45,557 nt of DNA, from contig NZ_DXUU01000019.1 in the NCBI RefSeq assembly GCF_019417665.1, forward strand, positions 1-45,557, given 5' to 3'. Below are positions 17,963 through 26,302 of this stretch, in pieces. The notes under the pieces were generated by a model, which saw only the letters and a program-made list of their open reading frames with translations, did not search any database and was not told the DNA's origin. This DNA comes from Ruminococcus sp. (GTDB taxonomy: Bacteria > Bacillota > Clostridia > Oscillospirales > Ruminococcaceae). Numbering within the stretch: the stretch's first letter is position 1; each line of letters starts with the position of its first letter. The translations under genes and the position numbers were made by a program.

Positions 17963-18625
17963 ATGAAAAAACCATCTTTGATCATCGGAAAAAAACAGAT
18001 CATTTTGTCCTGCCTGACGTTGATGCTGGCAATTGCAGTGTATGTCAATTATGCCATGTCCGACGGAGAACTGAAAACAGCAGAGGTGCAGTCGGATGAC
18101 GGTATTACCTATGGCGATACGGCATTTGTCAATGCACAGGCAGAGCCTGTTTCAGAAAAGGATGATGCAGAAGCCACAGAAAATAGCGAAGATGCGACAG
18201 CAGAAACTGTCGGCGCATCTTCGACTGCGGCCAATGCAGAGGATGTGGCTTCAGATCTGGAGGCGGCAGGCAGTGCGGAAAATTATTTTGCTCAGGCACG
18301 TTTGGAGCGGACTGCTAGCCGGGACGAAAGCGTGGCAACGCTCCAGTCCATTCTGGGCGGCGGTGATCGGACGGAGGATGAGCTTGTGACAGACGCCATT
18401 GCTGCAGTGGAAACTTCCAAGCTCATTGAAAGCGAAAGCACCATTGAATCTCTCATCAAAGCCCAGGGTTATCCCGACTGTATCGTCTATCTGGACGGGG
18501 AAAGCGCCAAGGTCGTGGTGCAGACTGAAGGGTTGGATGCAGCTCAGGCAGCAGCCATCAAAGACATCATTTTGGGGGAGGTATCAATTTCCGCAGAAAA
18601 TATTCGAATTTTTGAGGTAAAATAG
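17963..18625 (+). CDS. spoIIIAH: Stage III sporulation protein AH
   Basis: 220 residues. One N-terminal membrane helix (IILSCLTLMLAIAVYVNYAM), a long Ala/Glu-rich linker (about 55-115) and a C-terminal YscJ/FliF-like ring domain. In Bacillus this domain binds SpoIIQ from the forespore. AAAGGGAAG precedes ATG 17963. Last gene of the spoIIIA operon; a new promoter starts 1 nt after its stop. Confidence 0.94.
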   Translation: MKKPSLIIGKKQIILSCLTLMLAIAVYVNYAMSDGELKTAEVQSDDGITYGDTAFVNAQAEPVSEKDDAEATENSEDATAETVGASSTAANAEDVASDLEAAGSAENYFAQARLERTASRDESVATLQSILGGGDRTEDELVTDAIAAVETSKLIESESTIESLIKAQGYPDCIVYLDGESAKVVVQTEGLDAAQAAAIKDIILGEVSISAENIRIFEVK

Positions 18626-18654
18626 TTGTCTCAATCGATTTTTTTTGGTATAAT
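18626..18654 (+). promoter_or_regulatory. Promoter between spoIIIAH and nusB
   Basis: TTGTCT (18626-18631), a 17-nt spacer and TATAAT (18649-18654) with GG before the -10. It begins right after the spoIIIAH stop, so vegetative transcription of nusB and downstream genes can start here. Confidence 0.75.
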
Positions 18655-18660
18655 AGAAGA

Positions 18661-18806
18661 AAGAACTTGTTCGGACGGCGGAAATTCCGGTGGCATACTA
18701 CAGGCGATTTCTTTGGATTATGCAGAAATACATAGTCATATCAGAAGAAAGAAAATCGAAATGTGGAAAGCTGCTGCATCTGCCGTTGCATCAGCTTTCT
18801 TTTTTG
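18661..18806 (+). ncRNA. Candidate small RNA or nusB leader/attenuator
   Basis: From the expected start of the 18626 promoter to the terminator at 18766-18806 lie about 146 nt with no ribosome site or convincing frame. Internal pairing is possible, for example CGGAAATTCCG and GATTTCTTT with AAAGAAAATC. I do not recognise a known RNA family. It could be a free small RNA or a conditional terminator controlling nusB. Confidence 0.45.
18766..18806 (+). terminator. Intrinsic terminator upstream of nusB
   Basis: GAAAGCTG (18766-18773) pairs with CAGCTTTC (18792-18799); the inner CTGCA/TGCA can extend the stem, and a T-run follows (18800-18805). It stands between a promoter and nusB, so it is either the end of a small RNA or an attenuator. 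Confidence 0.75.
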
Positions 18807-18878
18807 CTGTATTTCGAATTTAATGGGATCGCCCTTTTTTAGAGGAAGATCTGTAAAAATCAGGATGTGGAGGTTGTT

Positions 18879-19325
18879 ATGACAAAACACGAAACCAGAG
18901 AATATGCTTTTTTATTGTTATACGAGGCAATGGTACGAGCTGAGGAAATTGATTCCATCGAAGCGCTGTATACATCAACGGAGGAAATGCTGGAACTGCC
19001 CGTGCCGGATCGTGTGAAACGCTATGTTAGCGGTGTGCTCTCTCAGACACAGGAACTGGATCAGATCATCGAAGCACACAGCAAGCAGCGCAGTCTGAGT
19101 CGTGTGCCTGCGATCAACCGGTCTATTCTGCGGCTGGCACTCTATGAGTTGAAAAATATGCCGGATATCCCGGTGAACGTGGTTATCAGCGAGGCAGTCC
19201 GGCTTTCCCAGGCGTATGCCTATGCGGAGGATACAGCTTTTATCAACGGTGTGCTGGGCGCCTATGCACGGTCTGAGAAGGCGGCAAAGGAGGATGCCGG
19301 GAATGGCACAGATTCTGGGGATTGA
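18879..19325 (+). CDS. nusB: Transcription antitermination factor NusB
   Basis: 148 residues. An all-helical RNA-binding protein that with NusE binds boxA in rRNA leaders. Typical segments: REYAFLLLYEAM, LSRVPAINRSILRLALYE, IPVNVVISEAVRLSQ and INGVLGAYAR. GGAGG is well placed before ATG 18879. The end overlaps the next gene. The upstream promoter/terminator pair suggests its expression may be attenuated. Confidence 0.93.
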   Translation: MTKHETREYAFLLLYEAMVRAEEIDSIEALYTSTEEMLELPVPDRVKRYVSGVLSQTQELDQIIEAHSKQRSLSRVPAINRSILRLALYELKNMPDIPVNVVISEAVRLSQAYAYAEDTAFINGVLGAYARSEKAAKEDAGNGTDSGD

Positions 19326-20259
19326 TACCAGTAATTATACCACGTCTGTAGCATTGCTGGATCTGGAGACGGGTGCGGTGCACCAGGAAAAGCAGTTACT
19401 TCCGGTAAAAGCCGGTGCAGCAGGACTGCGGCAGAGTGATGCCGTATTTCACCACACACGGCAGCTGCCGGAACTGATGGAACGGCTTCAATCCCGGATG
19501 CAGGAAAAGGAACTATGCGCCATTGGTGTTTCATCCCGACCACGGAATCTGGAAGACTCTTATATGCCCTGTTTTCTGACGGGACTGGGGACGGCACGGA
19601 GTATTGCTTCTGTGAATGGACTGCCCCTGCATGTGACGTCCCATCAGATCGGTCATGTATTGGCGGCACTTTATTCTGCGGGAAAACTGGCATTGTGCAA
19701 GCAGTCCTTTCTGGCATTCCATGTCAGCGGCGGCACAACAGATTCTTTGTACTGTGAGCCGGACGAAACAGATTGGCTGCGGATCACACCCTGCGGCACG
19801 TCTCTCGATCTGAAAGCGGGACAGGCAATTGATCGTGTTGGTCTCATGCTGGGACTGCAATTTCCCTGCGGTGCGGCACTGGAACAGCTGGCGCTGCAAA
19901 GCTGGAAGCAGATGCGTGTCCGTCCCGTGATCCGGGGCATGGACTGCTGTCTGTCCGGACTGGAAAACAAGTGCCGTTCTATGCTGGAACAGGGCGAGCT
20001 GCCGGAGGATATTGCAAAGTTCTGTCTGCTGACTGTGGCGGAGACTATTATTACCATGACAAAGGCGGCGCAGGAAAAGTATGGCGCACTGCCGGTGATC
20101 TATGCCGGAGGCGTGATGTCCAACCGGATGATTCGTCCCATGCTGTCTGCCCAGGCGGAATGTTATTTTGCAGAACCGGATTGTGCCTGCGACAACGCCG
20201 TAGGCGTGGCAGTCTATGGGGCACTGCGGGAAAAGAGAGGCGCATTATGGCAATTTTAA
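19303..20259 (+). CDS. TsaD-like (peptidase M22) protein
   Basis: 318 residues. Begins MAQILGIDTSNYTTSVAL, the ASKHA fold of the Kae1/TsaD family, with metal-ligand histidines HQIGH (114, 118), FHVSGGTTDSLY and YAGGVMSNR. It resembles the clostridial TsaD paralogue often annotated O-sialoglycoprotein endopeptidase, found next to nusB-xseA. The true tRNA t6A enzyme TsaD is probably elsewhere; this gene's function is not settled. AAAGGAGG (19286-19293) fixes ATG 19303. Overlaps nusB and xseA. Confidence 0.85.
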   Translation: MAQILGIDTSNYTTSVALLDLETGAVHQEKQLLPVKAGAAGLRQSDAVFHHTRQLPELMERLQSRMQEKELCAIGVSSRPRNLEDSYMPCFLTGLGTARSIASVNGLPLHVTSHQIGHVLAALYSAGKLALCKQSFLAFHVSGGTTDSLYCEPDETDWLRITPCGTSLDLKAGQAIDRVGLMLGLQFPCGAALEQLALQSWKQMRVRPVIRGMDCCLSGLENKCRSMLEQGELPEDIAKFCLLTVAETIITMTKAAQEKYGALPVIYAGGVMSNRMIRPMLSAQAECYFAEPDCACDNAVGVAVYGALREKRGALWQF

Positions 20260-21440
20260 GTGTAACGCAGCTGAACCGCTATGTGGGATTCAAGCTGAAA
20301 GAGGATCATGCTTTACAGGGAATCTTAGTGCGTGGTGAGATCTCCAATTTCACCAATCACTATCGTTCGGGGCATCTCTATTTTACGCTGCGTGATGAAG
20401 AAAGCGGCGTAAAGGCTGTTATGTTCCGGGGCAATGCTCAACGGCTGCGGTTTGTACCCCAGGATGGTATGCGTGTCATTGCAGCGGCAACGGCATCTCT
20501 CTATGAACGAGACGGCGTATTTCAGCTGTATGTAACAGATTTGCAGCCGGACGGTGCCGGAATGCAGGCACTTGCCCTGGAGCAGCTGAAGAAAAAGCTG
20601 ACGGCAATGGGTGTATTCGATACGGCAGCAAAGCATCCTCTTCCGCCCATGCCACGGAAAATCGGCGTGATTACGTCGGATACGGGTGCGGCATTACAGG
20701 ATGTGAAAAACGTGGTGGGACGGCGGTATCCCATTGGGCATCTGCTTGTCTATCCGGCGCAGGTACAGGGAGATGCGGCGGCAGATTCCGTATGCCGTGC
20801 CATTGATGCGGCGCAGTGTGACGGCTGTGATGTCCTGATCGTGGGACGCGGCGGCGGTTCAGCAGAGGACTTGCAGGCGTTCAATACGGAAAAAGTGGTC
20901 ATGGCCATCTACAATTGTACGGTGCCCATTGTCTCCGCCGTGGGACATGAGACAGACTGGACACTGGCGGATGCGGCGGCAGATCTGCGTGCACCTACGC
21001 CGTCAGCGGCGGCAGAACTGGCAGTGCCGGATGTGCGGCAGATGATACAGCAGGTACAGGAACTGACACGGCGGATGGAATCAGCTGTGGAGCAGCAGTT
21101 GCTGCGGAAACAACAGGAACTGGGACGGCTGTGCGATCGTCTGCGGATGCAGTCGCTGGAGCATCGCCAGGAAATGGCGCAGAAGGAACTGGAATCCTTG
21201 TATCTGCGTCTGGTCAAGAGCGGTGCCTCTGTTCTGGAACGCTGTGAGCAGCAATTGCAGCAGCAGGCGACACGGTTGGATATGCTCAGTCCTCTGAAGA
21301 TCCTGGGGCGTGGCTATGCGCTGGCGTATCACGGGGATACGCTGGTACGCAATGCGCAGCAGGTAAGTGCTGGTGATGTGCTGCGGATCCAGCTGGCTGA
21401 GGGTGAGATTAAAGCAGAGGTGTGCAATTCCTGTGAATAA
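20247..21440 (+). CDS. xseA: Exodeoxyribonuclease VII large subunit
   Basis: 397 residues. An N-terminal OB fold (ILVRGEISNF..GHLYFTLRD), the catalytic core with VGRGGGSAEDLQAFN and SAVGHETDWTLADAAAD, then a long coiled coil (about 270-360). It degrades single-stranded DNA with the small subunit XseB. ATG 20247 overlaps the previous stop. Unusually, xseB is not next: a methyltransferase and a degenerate xseB fragment lie between. Confidence 0.95.
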   Translation: MAILSVTQLNRYVGFKLKEDHALQGILVRGEISNFTNHYRSGHLYFTLRDEESGVKAVMFRGNAQRLRFVPQDGMRVIAAATASLYERDGVFQLYVTDLQPDGAGMQALALEQLKKKLTAMGVFDTAAKHPLPPMPRKIGVITSDTGAALQDVKNVVGRRYPIGHLLVYPAQVQGDAAADSVCRAIDAAQCDGCDVLIVGRGGGSAEDLQAFNTEKVVMAIYNCTVPIVSAVGHETDWTLADAAADLRAPTPSAAAELAVPDVRQMIQQVQELTRRMESAVEQQLLRKQQELGRLCDRLRMQSLEHRQEMAQKELESLYLRLVKSGASVLERCEQQLQQQATRLDMLSPLKILGRGYALAYHGDTLVRNAQQVSAGDVLRIQLAEGEIKAEVCNSCE

Positions 21441-21465
21441 GAGATTTTGGAAAAGGATGGTGTGG

Positions 21466-22239
21466 ATGATGTGGGATGCAATATCTTATCATCGGTTTGA
21501 AAAAGAACGAATACAGCCATCTATAGATTTGGCAAATCGGATTGAGATAAAAGAATGCAAACGGATACTGGATGTCGGATGCGGTTCCGGGATGAGTACG
21601 ATTTCCATCCGAAACCGGTTTCCGGATGCTGAAATTGTTGGAGTTGATTTGTCTGAAAATATGCTGGAAAAAGCAAAGGAATGCATGAATGATGTGACCT
21701 GGATCCAGCGGGATTGTAGCAAGCCGCTGACAGATCTGGGGACTTTTGATCTTGTTTTCTCAAATGCATTTTTGCAGTGGCTGGACAATCAGGAAGAATT
21801 TATTCAGAACACAAAGGCTCTGCTAAATCCAGATGGTGTGCTGGCGATGCAAATTCCAGACTTTGATGAGATGCCGATTTCTGATATCATCAAGGAAACG
21901 GCGCAATCATACGATAGGAAAAATAAGCTCTTTTGCTTTGAACGTACCTGTAACAACTTTTCAGCCAGGGCTTATTATGATATGTTCACATCCTGTTATT
22001 CTGATGTGGAGGTCTGGCAGACGAACTATTATCATCAGATGGACAGCAGCGATGCAATCGTAGATTTTGTGCAGAGTACGGCATTGATTCCATATTTATC
22101 ATGTCTGACAGAAGAACAAGCAGCAGAATTTATTGCAATGCTGAAATATGAAACAGCAAAACAATATCAACCATGCGGAGATGGAACGGTTTTGTTTCCA
22201 TTCTATCGGCTTTTCTTTATCGCAAGGAATCATTCATAG
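21466..22239 (+). CDS. SAM-dependent methyltransferase, trans-aconitate methyltransferase-like
   Basis: About 257 residues. Class I methyltransferase with ILDVGCGSGMST, VGVDLSENML and FDLVFSNAFLQWL. Length and these motifs match Tam (trans-aconitate 2-methyltransferase), which detoxifies the citrate-cycle by-product trans-aconitate. Substrate is not proved. Start taken as ATG 21466 (AAAAGG at 21451-21456); ATG 21457 and 21469 are alternatives. It splits the usual xseA-xseB pair and has repeat debris downstream, so it is probably an insertion. The region is somewhat richer in A+T than its neighbours. Confidence 0.8.
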   Translation: MMWDAISYHRFEKERIQPSIDLANRIEIKECKRILDVGCGSGMSTISIRNRFPDAEIVGVDLSENMLEKAKECMNDVTWIQRDCSKPLTDLGTFDLVFSNAFLQWLDNQEEFIQNTKALLNPDGVLAMQIPDFDEMPISDIIKETAQSYDRKNKLFCFERTCNNFSARAYYDMFTSCYSDVEVWQTNYYHQMDSSDAIVDFVQSTALIPYLSCLTEEQAAEFIAMLKYETAKQYQPCGDGTVLFPFYRLFFIARNHS

Positions 22240-22248
22240 CCGATGTAG

Positions 22249-22294
22249 GGCAACACCGCACAAAGAGCGCCTGACGGCTTTGTACGGTATTGCC
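22249..22294. mobile_element. 46-bp miniature inverted-repeat element with GTAG flanks
   Basis: GGCAACACCGCACAAAG (22249-22265) and CTTTGTACGGTATTGCC (22278-22294) are near-perfect inverted repeats. GTAG is directly repeated at 22245-22248 and 22295-22298, as expected for a 4-bp target duplication. It is an internally deleted relative of the element at 7828-7944. Confidence 0.65.
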
Positions 22295-22303
22295 GTAGGA
22301 ATA

Positions 22304-22366
22304 ATGGCATTTGAAGAATATTTGGAATAGCTGTGGGAAATGACTCGAAGCTGGAACAGGGGAATC
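22304..22366 (+). pseudogene. Degenerate copy of the xseB 5' end
   Basis: ATGGCATTTGAAGAA is identical to the first 15 nt of xseB at 22457, and similarity continues for about 60 nt. Examples are CTGTGGGAAATGACT against CTGCGGGAACTGACC, then AAGCTGGAACAGGGG in both. A TAG stop replaces CAG at the ninth codon and one base is lost further on. It cannot make a protein. It looks like the remnant left when the methyltransferase gene entered the xseA-xseB junction. Confidence 0.7.
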
Positions 22367-22371
22367 ATTAT

Positions 22372-22404
22372 GTTTGGGCGACCAATGGTCGTCTCTACAC
22401 AAAG
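22372..22404. repeat. Dispersed inverted repeat, second copy
   Basis: GGGCGACCAATGGTCG with flanking TTTG and CTCTACACAAAG forms a palindrome. On the - strand it reads like the 15091-15125 repeat (GTAGRGRCG ... CGCCC). The remainder of 22405-22456 holds only the xseB ribosome site. Confidence 0.4.
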
Positions 22405-22456
22405 TATCCCGATTTTCACAATATGGTTGATATAAAATAGAAAGGAGCGGAGTGCC

Positions 22457-22672
22457 ATGGCATTTGAAGAACACATGAAACAGCTGCGGGAACTGACCCA
22501 GAAGCTGGAACAGGGGAGTCTCTCGCTGGAAGAAGCGGTAAATGTATATACACAGGGCATGCAGCTGGCGGCGGCGTGTCAGGAGGAATTGCAGACAGCA
22601 AAGCTGCAGATCTCCAAGCAGACTGTGCCCATGCAGGAAAAGGAGGATGCGGCAGATGGAAGCGAAGCATAA
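22457..22672 (+). CDS. xseB: Exodeoxyribonuclease VII small subunit
   Basis: 71 residues. MAFEEHMKQLRELTQKLEQGSLSLEEA.. is the XseB signature (FEExxxxLExIVxxLExGxLxLEE). The small subunit forms the helical cap needed for exonuclease VII. AAAGGAG is 9 nt upstream. Overlaps the start of ispA. Separated from xseA by about 1 kb of inserted sequence, but intact. Confidence 0.93.
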   Translation: MAFEEHMKQLRELTQKLEQGSLSLEEAVNVYTQGMQLAAACQEELQTAKLQISKQTVPMQEKEDAADGSEA

Positions 22673-23549
22673 ACAGCGGCTGGAAGAACTGGCGGCAGCA
22701 GTGGAACAGCAGCTTCTGACCTATGTCCAGGTAACGCCGGAGACACAGCGGCAGGCAAAGGTAGTGGAAGCCATGCGTTATTCTCTGGAGGCAGGGGGTA
22801 AGCGGATTCGCCCGGTGCTGGTGCTGGAATTCTGCCGGCTCTGCGGCGGGACACAGGAGCAGGCGATGGCGGCAGCTTGTGCCATTGAAATGATACACAC
22901 CTTTTCCTTGATTCACGACGATCTTCCGGAAATGGATAATGATGATTACCGCCGGGGCAGACCGTCTTGTCACAAGGCATTCGGCCATGCAGTGGCATTA
23001 CAGGCAGGAGATGCGCTTTCGACAGCAGCATTCGGGGTACTGATCGACGATCCTGTGTTGGAACCATCTGTGAAGATACAACTGCTTCATATTCTGGTGG
23101 AGATCACTGGCGCTGCTGGTATGATCGGCGGTCAGATCATGGATATGGCATTTGAGACACGCAGCGATGTGACACTGGAGGAACAGGAGGCTATGTGCGC
23201 TGCAAAGACCGGTGCTCTGATCCGGGGCGCATGTCGTCTGGGATGCACAGCAGCAGGTGCTTCGGCAGAGCAGATCACTCTTGCAGATCAATACGGTGCA
23301 AAGCTGGGATTGGCGTTTCAGATCGTGGATGATATCCTGGATGTGACTAGTACCTCAGAGGTATTGGGTAAGCCGGTAGGCAGCGATGCACAGGAGGGAA
23401 AGGTTACTTTTGTAACGCTGCTGGGATTGGAACAGGCACGTCAAAAAGCGGCTGCGCTGACAGAAGAAGCAAAAGGGCTTCTAGCGCAGTTTCCGGATCA
23501 TGAATTTTTGCTGGATCTGACAGAAGAGCTTTTGATGCGTGAAAAATAA
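22656..23549 (+). CDS. ispA: Farnesyl diphosphate synthase (polyprenyl synthetase)
   Basis: 297 residues. Condenses isopentenyl diphosphate with dimethylallyl and geranyl diphosphates. The first aspartate-rich motif DDLPEMDND starts at residue 88, with an aromatic residue just before it (HTFSLIHDD) that suits a short-chain product. The second motif, DDILD, is at about 224. EAGGKRIRP is the diphosphate-binding loop. GGAGG precedes ATG 22656. Followed by dxs, so the operon makes isoprenoids. Confidence 0.93.
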   Translation: MEAKHKQRLEELAAAVEQQLLTYVQVTPETQRQAKVVEAMRYSLEAGGKRIRPVLVLEFCRLCGGTQEQAMAAACAIEMIHTFSLIHDDLPEMDNDDYRRGRPSCHKAFGHAVALQAGDALSTAAFGVLIDDPVLEPSVKIQLLHILVEITGAAGMIGGQIMDMAFETRSDVTLEEQEAMCAAKTGALIRGACRLGCTAAGASAEQITLADQYGAKLGLAFQIVDDILDVTSTSEVLGKPVGSDAQEGKVTFVTLLGLEQARQKAAALTEEAKGLLAQFPDHEFLLDLTEELLMREK

Positions 23550-23598
23550 ATGAAAGGAGTGAAACCTGCGGTAATCAGAGGGCGCAGGAAATGAAAAA

Positions 23599-25509
23599 AT
23601 GGATCAGAAAAAATTGTCGGATCCCGGCGAATCGCTGCTGTCTCAGCTGCATTCTCCGAAGGATCTGAAAAAAATGACACCGGCACAATGTCAGGCGCTC
23701 TGTCAGGAGATTCGAAGTCTCCTGGTGGAGACCATTTCGAAAACCGGTGGACATTTGGCTTCGAATCTCGGTTCTGTGGAACTGACGGTGGCAATGCACC
23801 GGGTGTTTTCTTCTCCGGACGATAAATTTGTATGGGATGTGGGACACCAGTGCTATACCCATAAAATCCTCACAGGACGGATGCAGCAGTTTTCCACCAT
23901 CCGGCAGGAAAATGGTATTTCCGGTTTCCCAAAGCCGAAGGAATCCGAACACGACAGCTTTATCAGCGGGCATAGCAGTACTGCTATTTCTGTGGCATGT
24001 GGTATTGCCGAGGGTATGCGGCTGCAGGGTGACCGGGATCATTTTGCCATTGCTGTGGTAGGTGACGGTGCCATGACCGGCGGCCTTTCCTATGAGGGAC
24101 TGAACAATGCCGGAAAATCCGGGAATAATCTCATTGTGATCCTCAACGACAATGAGATGTCTATTTCCAGAAATGTAGGTGCACTGGCACGCTATCTGTC
24201 GTCTATGCGCAGCAGCGAGGGCTATGTTCGCACCAAAAAAGCGGTGGAACGCCGTCTGAACCGGACGGCTGTCATTGGTCCGTCTGTGGCAAAGGTCATC
24301 AAGAACTCCAAGAGCGTAGTGCGTGAGGCACTGCTTCAGTCGGCTACCATGTTCGAGGATTTCGGGTTTGTCTATCTGGGACCTGTGGATGGGCATAATA
24401 TTGAGGAGCTAGAAGAAGTGCTTCTGGCGGCAAAGGAATATCACAAGCCGGTCTTTGTCCATGTACATACCGTCAAGGGCAAGGGCTATGCGCCAGCGGA
24501 GGAAAATCCCGGCGAATACCACGGCATTTCCAAATTTGACATAGAAACCGGTAATCCAGAGGTATCGGGAACGGATTCTTATTCCGATGTATTCGGCAAG
24601 GAACTGGTGCATCTGGCGCAGCAGGATCCCCGGATCTGCGCTGTGACGGCGGCAATGGAGCACGGCACAGGACTCCATCATTTTGCCCGGAGATTTCCAG
24701 GACGCTACTATGATGTAGGCATTGCCGAACAGCATGCGGTGACTTTTTCGGCTGCGCTGGCATCCACAGGTGAGCTGCCTGTGTTTGCAGTGTATTCCTC
24801 ATTCTTACAGCGTGCCTATGACCAGCTGATGCATGATGTCGCCATCGGCGGTCTCCATGTGGTACTGGGTGTAGATCGTGCCGGTGTGGTTGGTGAGGAC
24901 GGTGAGACCCATCATGGCTTATATGATGTATCCTTTCTGAGCACTGTGCCGGGGGCGGTGATCTATGCGCCTGCATGTTATGATGAGCTTCGTCTCTGCC
25001 TGCACCGGGCACTGTATCGGGACAAGGGGCTTGCCTGTGTGCGCTATCCCAGGGGTGCTGATAACAGTGTCTTTGACAAGAGTGCGCTGAATACGGAGTA
25101 TACCCATGTTTCCGGCACAAAAACCGATGTACTGTATATTTCCTACGGACGTGTTTATGACTATTTGTATCGTGCCAGCCGCCGTGCCAGAGAACAGGGG
25201 ATGCCCTGCGATCTGCTGAAGCTGACCCGTATCTTTCCACTGGCGGATGCTGTGGCGGAAATTGCCATGTCCTATGGACATGTGGTATTTCTGGAAGAGG
25301 CGTATTATTACGGCGGTATTTCCCAGTTGTTCGGCGATCTGCTGATGGAACGGGGATATACCGGCATCTACCGCCGCATTGCACCGAAGCAGTATCTGCC
25401 TCAGGCATCTATTGCCTCCCAGATGGAGACCATGGGACTTTCTGAAAATGCCATTTACCGGGATATGCAGCGTGTGTTCCAGGAGGAAACTCATCATGTC
25501 AAGGCTTGA
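23599..25509 (+). CDS. dxs: 1-deoxy-D-xylulose-5-phosphate synthase
   Basis: 636 residues, full length. Makes DXP from pyruvate and glyceraldehyde-3-phosphate with thiamine diphosphate: the entry step of the MEP isoprenoid pathway. GHSSTAISVACGIAEG, the thiamine-diphosphate motif GDGAMTGGLSYEGLNNAG and the transketolase pyrimidine-binding motif GIAEQHAVTFSAAL are visible. AGGAA is about 9 nt before ATG 23599. ThiN at 12819 supplies its cofactor. Overlaps tlyA by 14 nt. Confidence 0.95.
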   Translation: MDQKKLSDPGESLLSQLHSPKDLKKMTPAQCQALCQEIRSLLVETISKTGGHLASNLGSVELTVAMHRVFSSPDDKFVWDVGHQCYTHKILTGRMQQFSTIRQENGISGFPKPKESEHDSFISGHSSTAISVACGIAEGMRLQGDRDHFAIAVVGDGAMTGGLSYEGLNNAGKSGNNLIVILNDNEMSISRNVGALARYLSSMRSSEGYVRTKKAVERRLNRTAVIGPSVAKVIKNSKSVVREALLQSATMFEDFGFVYLGPVDGHNIEELEEVLLAAKEYHKPVFVHVHTVKGKGYAPAEENPGEYHGISKFDIETGNPEVSGTDSYSDVFGKELVHLAQQDPRICAVTAAMEHGTGLHHFARRFPGRYYDVGIAEQHAVTFSAALASTGELPVFAVYSSFLQRAYDQLMHDVAIGGLHVVLGVDRAGVVGEDGETHHGLYDVSFLSTVPGAVIYAPACYDELRLCLHRALYRDKGLACVRYPRGADNSVFDKSALNTEYTHVSGTKTDVLYISYGRVYDYLYRASRRAREQGMPCDLLKLTRIFPLADAVAEIAMSYGHVVFLEEAYYYGGISQLFGDLLMERGYTGIYRRIAPKQYLPQASIASQMETMGLSENAIYRDMQRVFQEETHHVKA

Positions 25510-26302
25510 TCTTGCAGTGGTGCAGTGCGGTTTTGCTCCCAGCCGTCAGCGTGCCAAGGTTTTGATACAGAACGGGCAGATCCTGGTGAACGGCAAGGTC
25601 TGTACCAAGCCGGCATTTTCAGTGACAGAGGCAGATCAGCTGGTCATGGAGGGAAATGATATTCCCTTTGTAGGAAGAGGCGGCTTAAAATTGGAACATG
25701 CCATACAGACTATGCAGTGGAAACTGGACGGTATGGTCTGCATGGATATCGGCGCATCTACCGGCGGCTTCACGGACTGTATGTTACAGCATGGTGCTGC
25801 AAAGGTCTATGCAGTGGATGTGGGGCACGATCAGCTTGCTCTGTCTCTCCAGGAAGATCCACGTGTGGTGAACTGGGAAGGAACGGATATTCGGCAGGTT
25901 CGTCCGGAGCAATTGGAAGAACCTATCGACTTTTTTTCCGTGGATGTGTCATTTATTTCCTTGCATCATGTACTTCCGGCGGCAGTTTCCTTTTTGAGAC
26001 CTGGTGGCAGAGCTGTGATCCTCATCAAGCCGCAGTTTGAAGCCGGCAGGGAAAATATCGGAAAAAACGGGCTGGTATTGTCCCAGAAGGTGCATTGCCG
26101 GGTGCTGGCAGAGATGACAGAATTGTTCCGGAAACTGGGATTGGCAGTGCAGCTGCTGTGCCCTTCGCCCATTCAGGGCGGTTCGGGCAATGTGGAATAT
26201 CTTGCGGCAGTGGAAAAAGGGGCAGCAGAAACAGTACTGCCGGATATTGCAGAATTGGCAGCCACTGCATTTGCAGCAGCGAAAAAGGAGAAAACAGGAT
26301 GA
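25496..26302 (+). CDS. tlyA: TlyA family rRNA (cytidine-2'-O) methyltransferase
   Basis: 268 residues. An S4 RNA-binding domain (about 1-60) precedes an FtsJ-type methyltransferase domain with MDIGASTGGFTDCML and SVDVSFISLHHVLP. Homologues methylate 16S/23S rRNA 2'-hydroxyls, and some are described as hemolysins. AGGAGGA at 25481-25487 fits ATG 25496. This position between dxs and nadK/argR is conserved in Firmicutes (yqxC). Confidence 0.93.
   Translation: MSRLDLAVVQCGFAPSRQRAKVLIQNGQILVNGKVCTKPAFSVTEADQLVMEGNDIPFVGRGGLKLEHAIQTMQWKLDGMVCMDIGASTGGFTDCMLQHGAAKVYAVDVGHDQLALSLQEDPRVVNWEGTDIRQVRPEQLEEPIDFFSVDVSFISLHHVLPAAVSFLRPGGRAVILIKPQFEAGRENIGKNGLVLSQKVHCRVLAEMTELFRKLGLAVQLLCPSPIQGGSGNVEYLAAVEKGAAETVLPDIAELAATAFAAAKKEKTG

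Noticed and set aside
18626..18823. 65-codon frame between spoIIIAH and nusB
   Set aside because: It starts inside the promoter and runs through the terminator, with no ribosome site.
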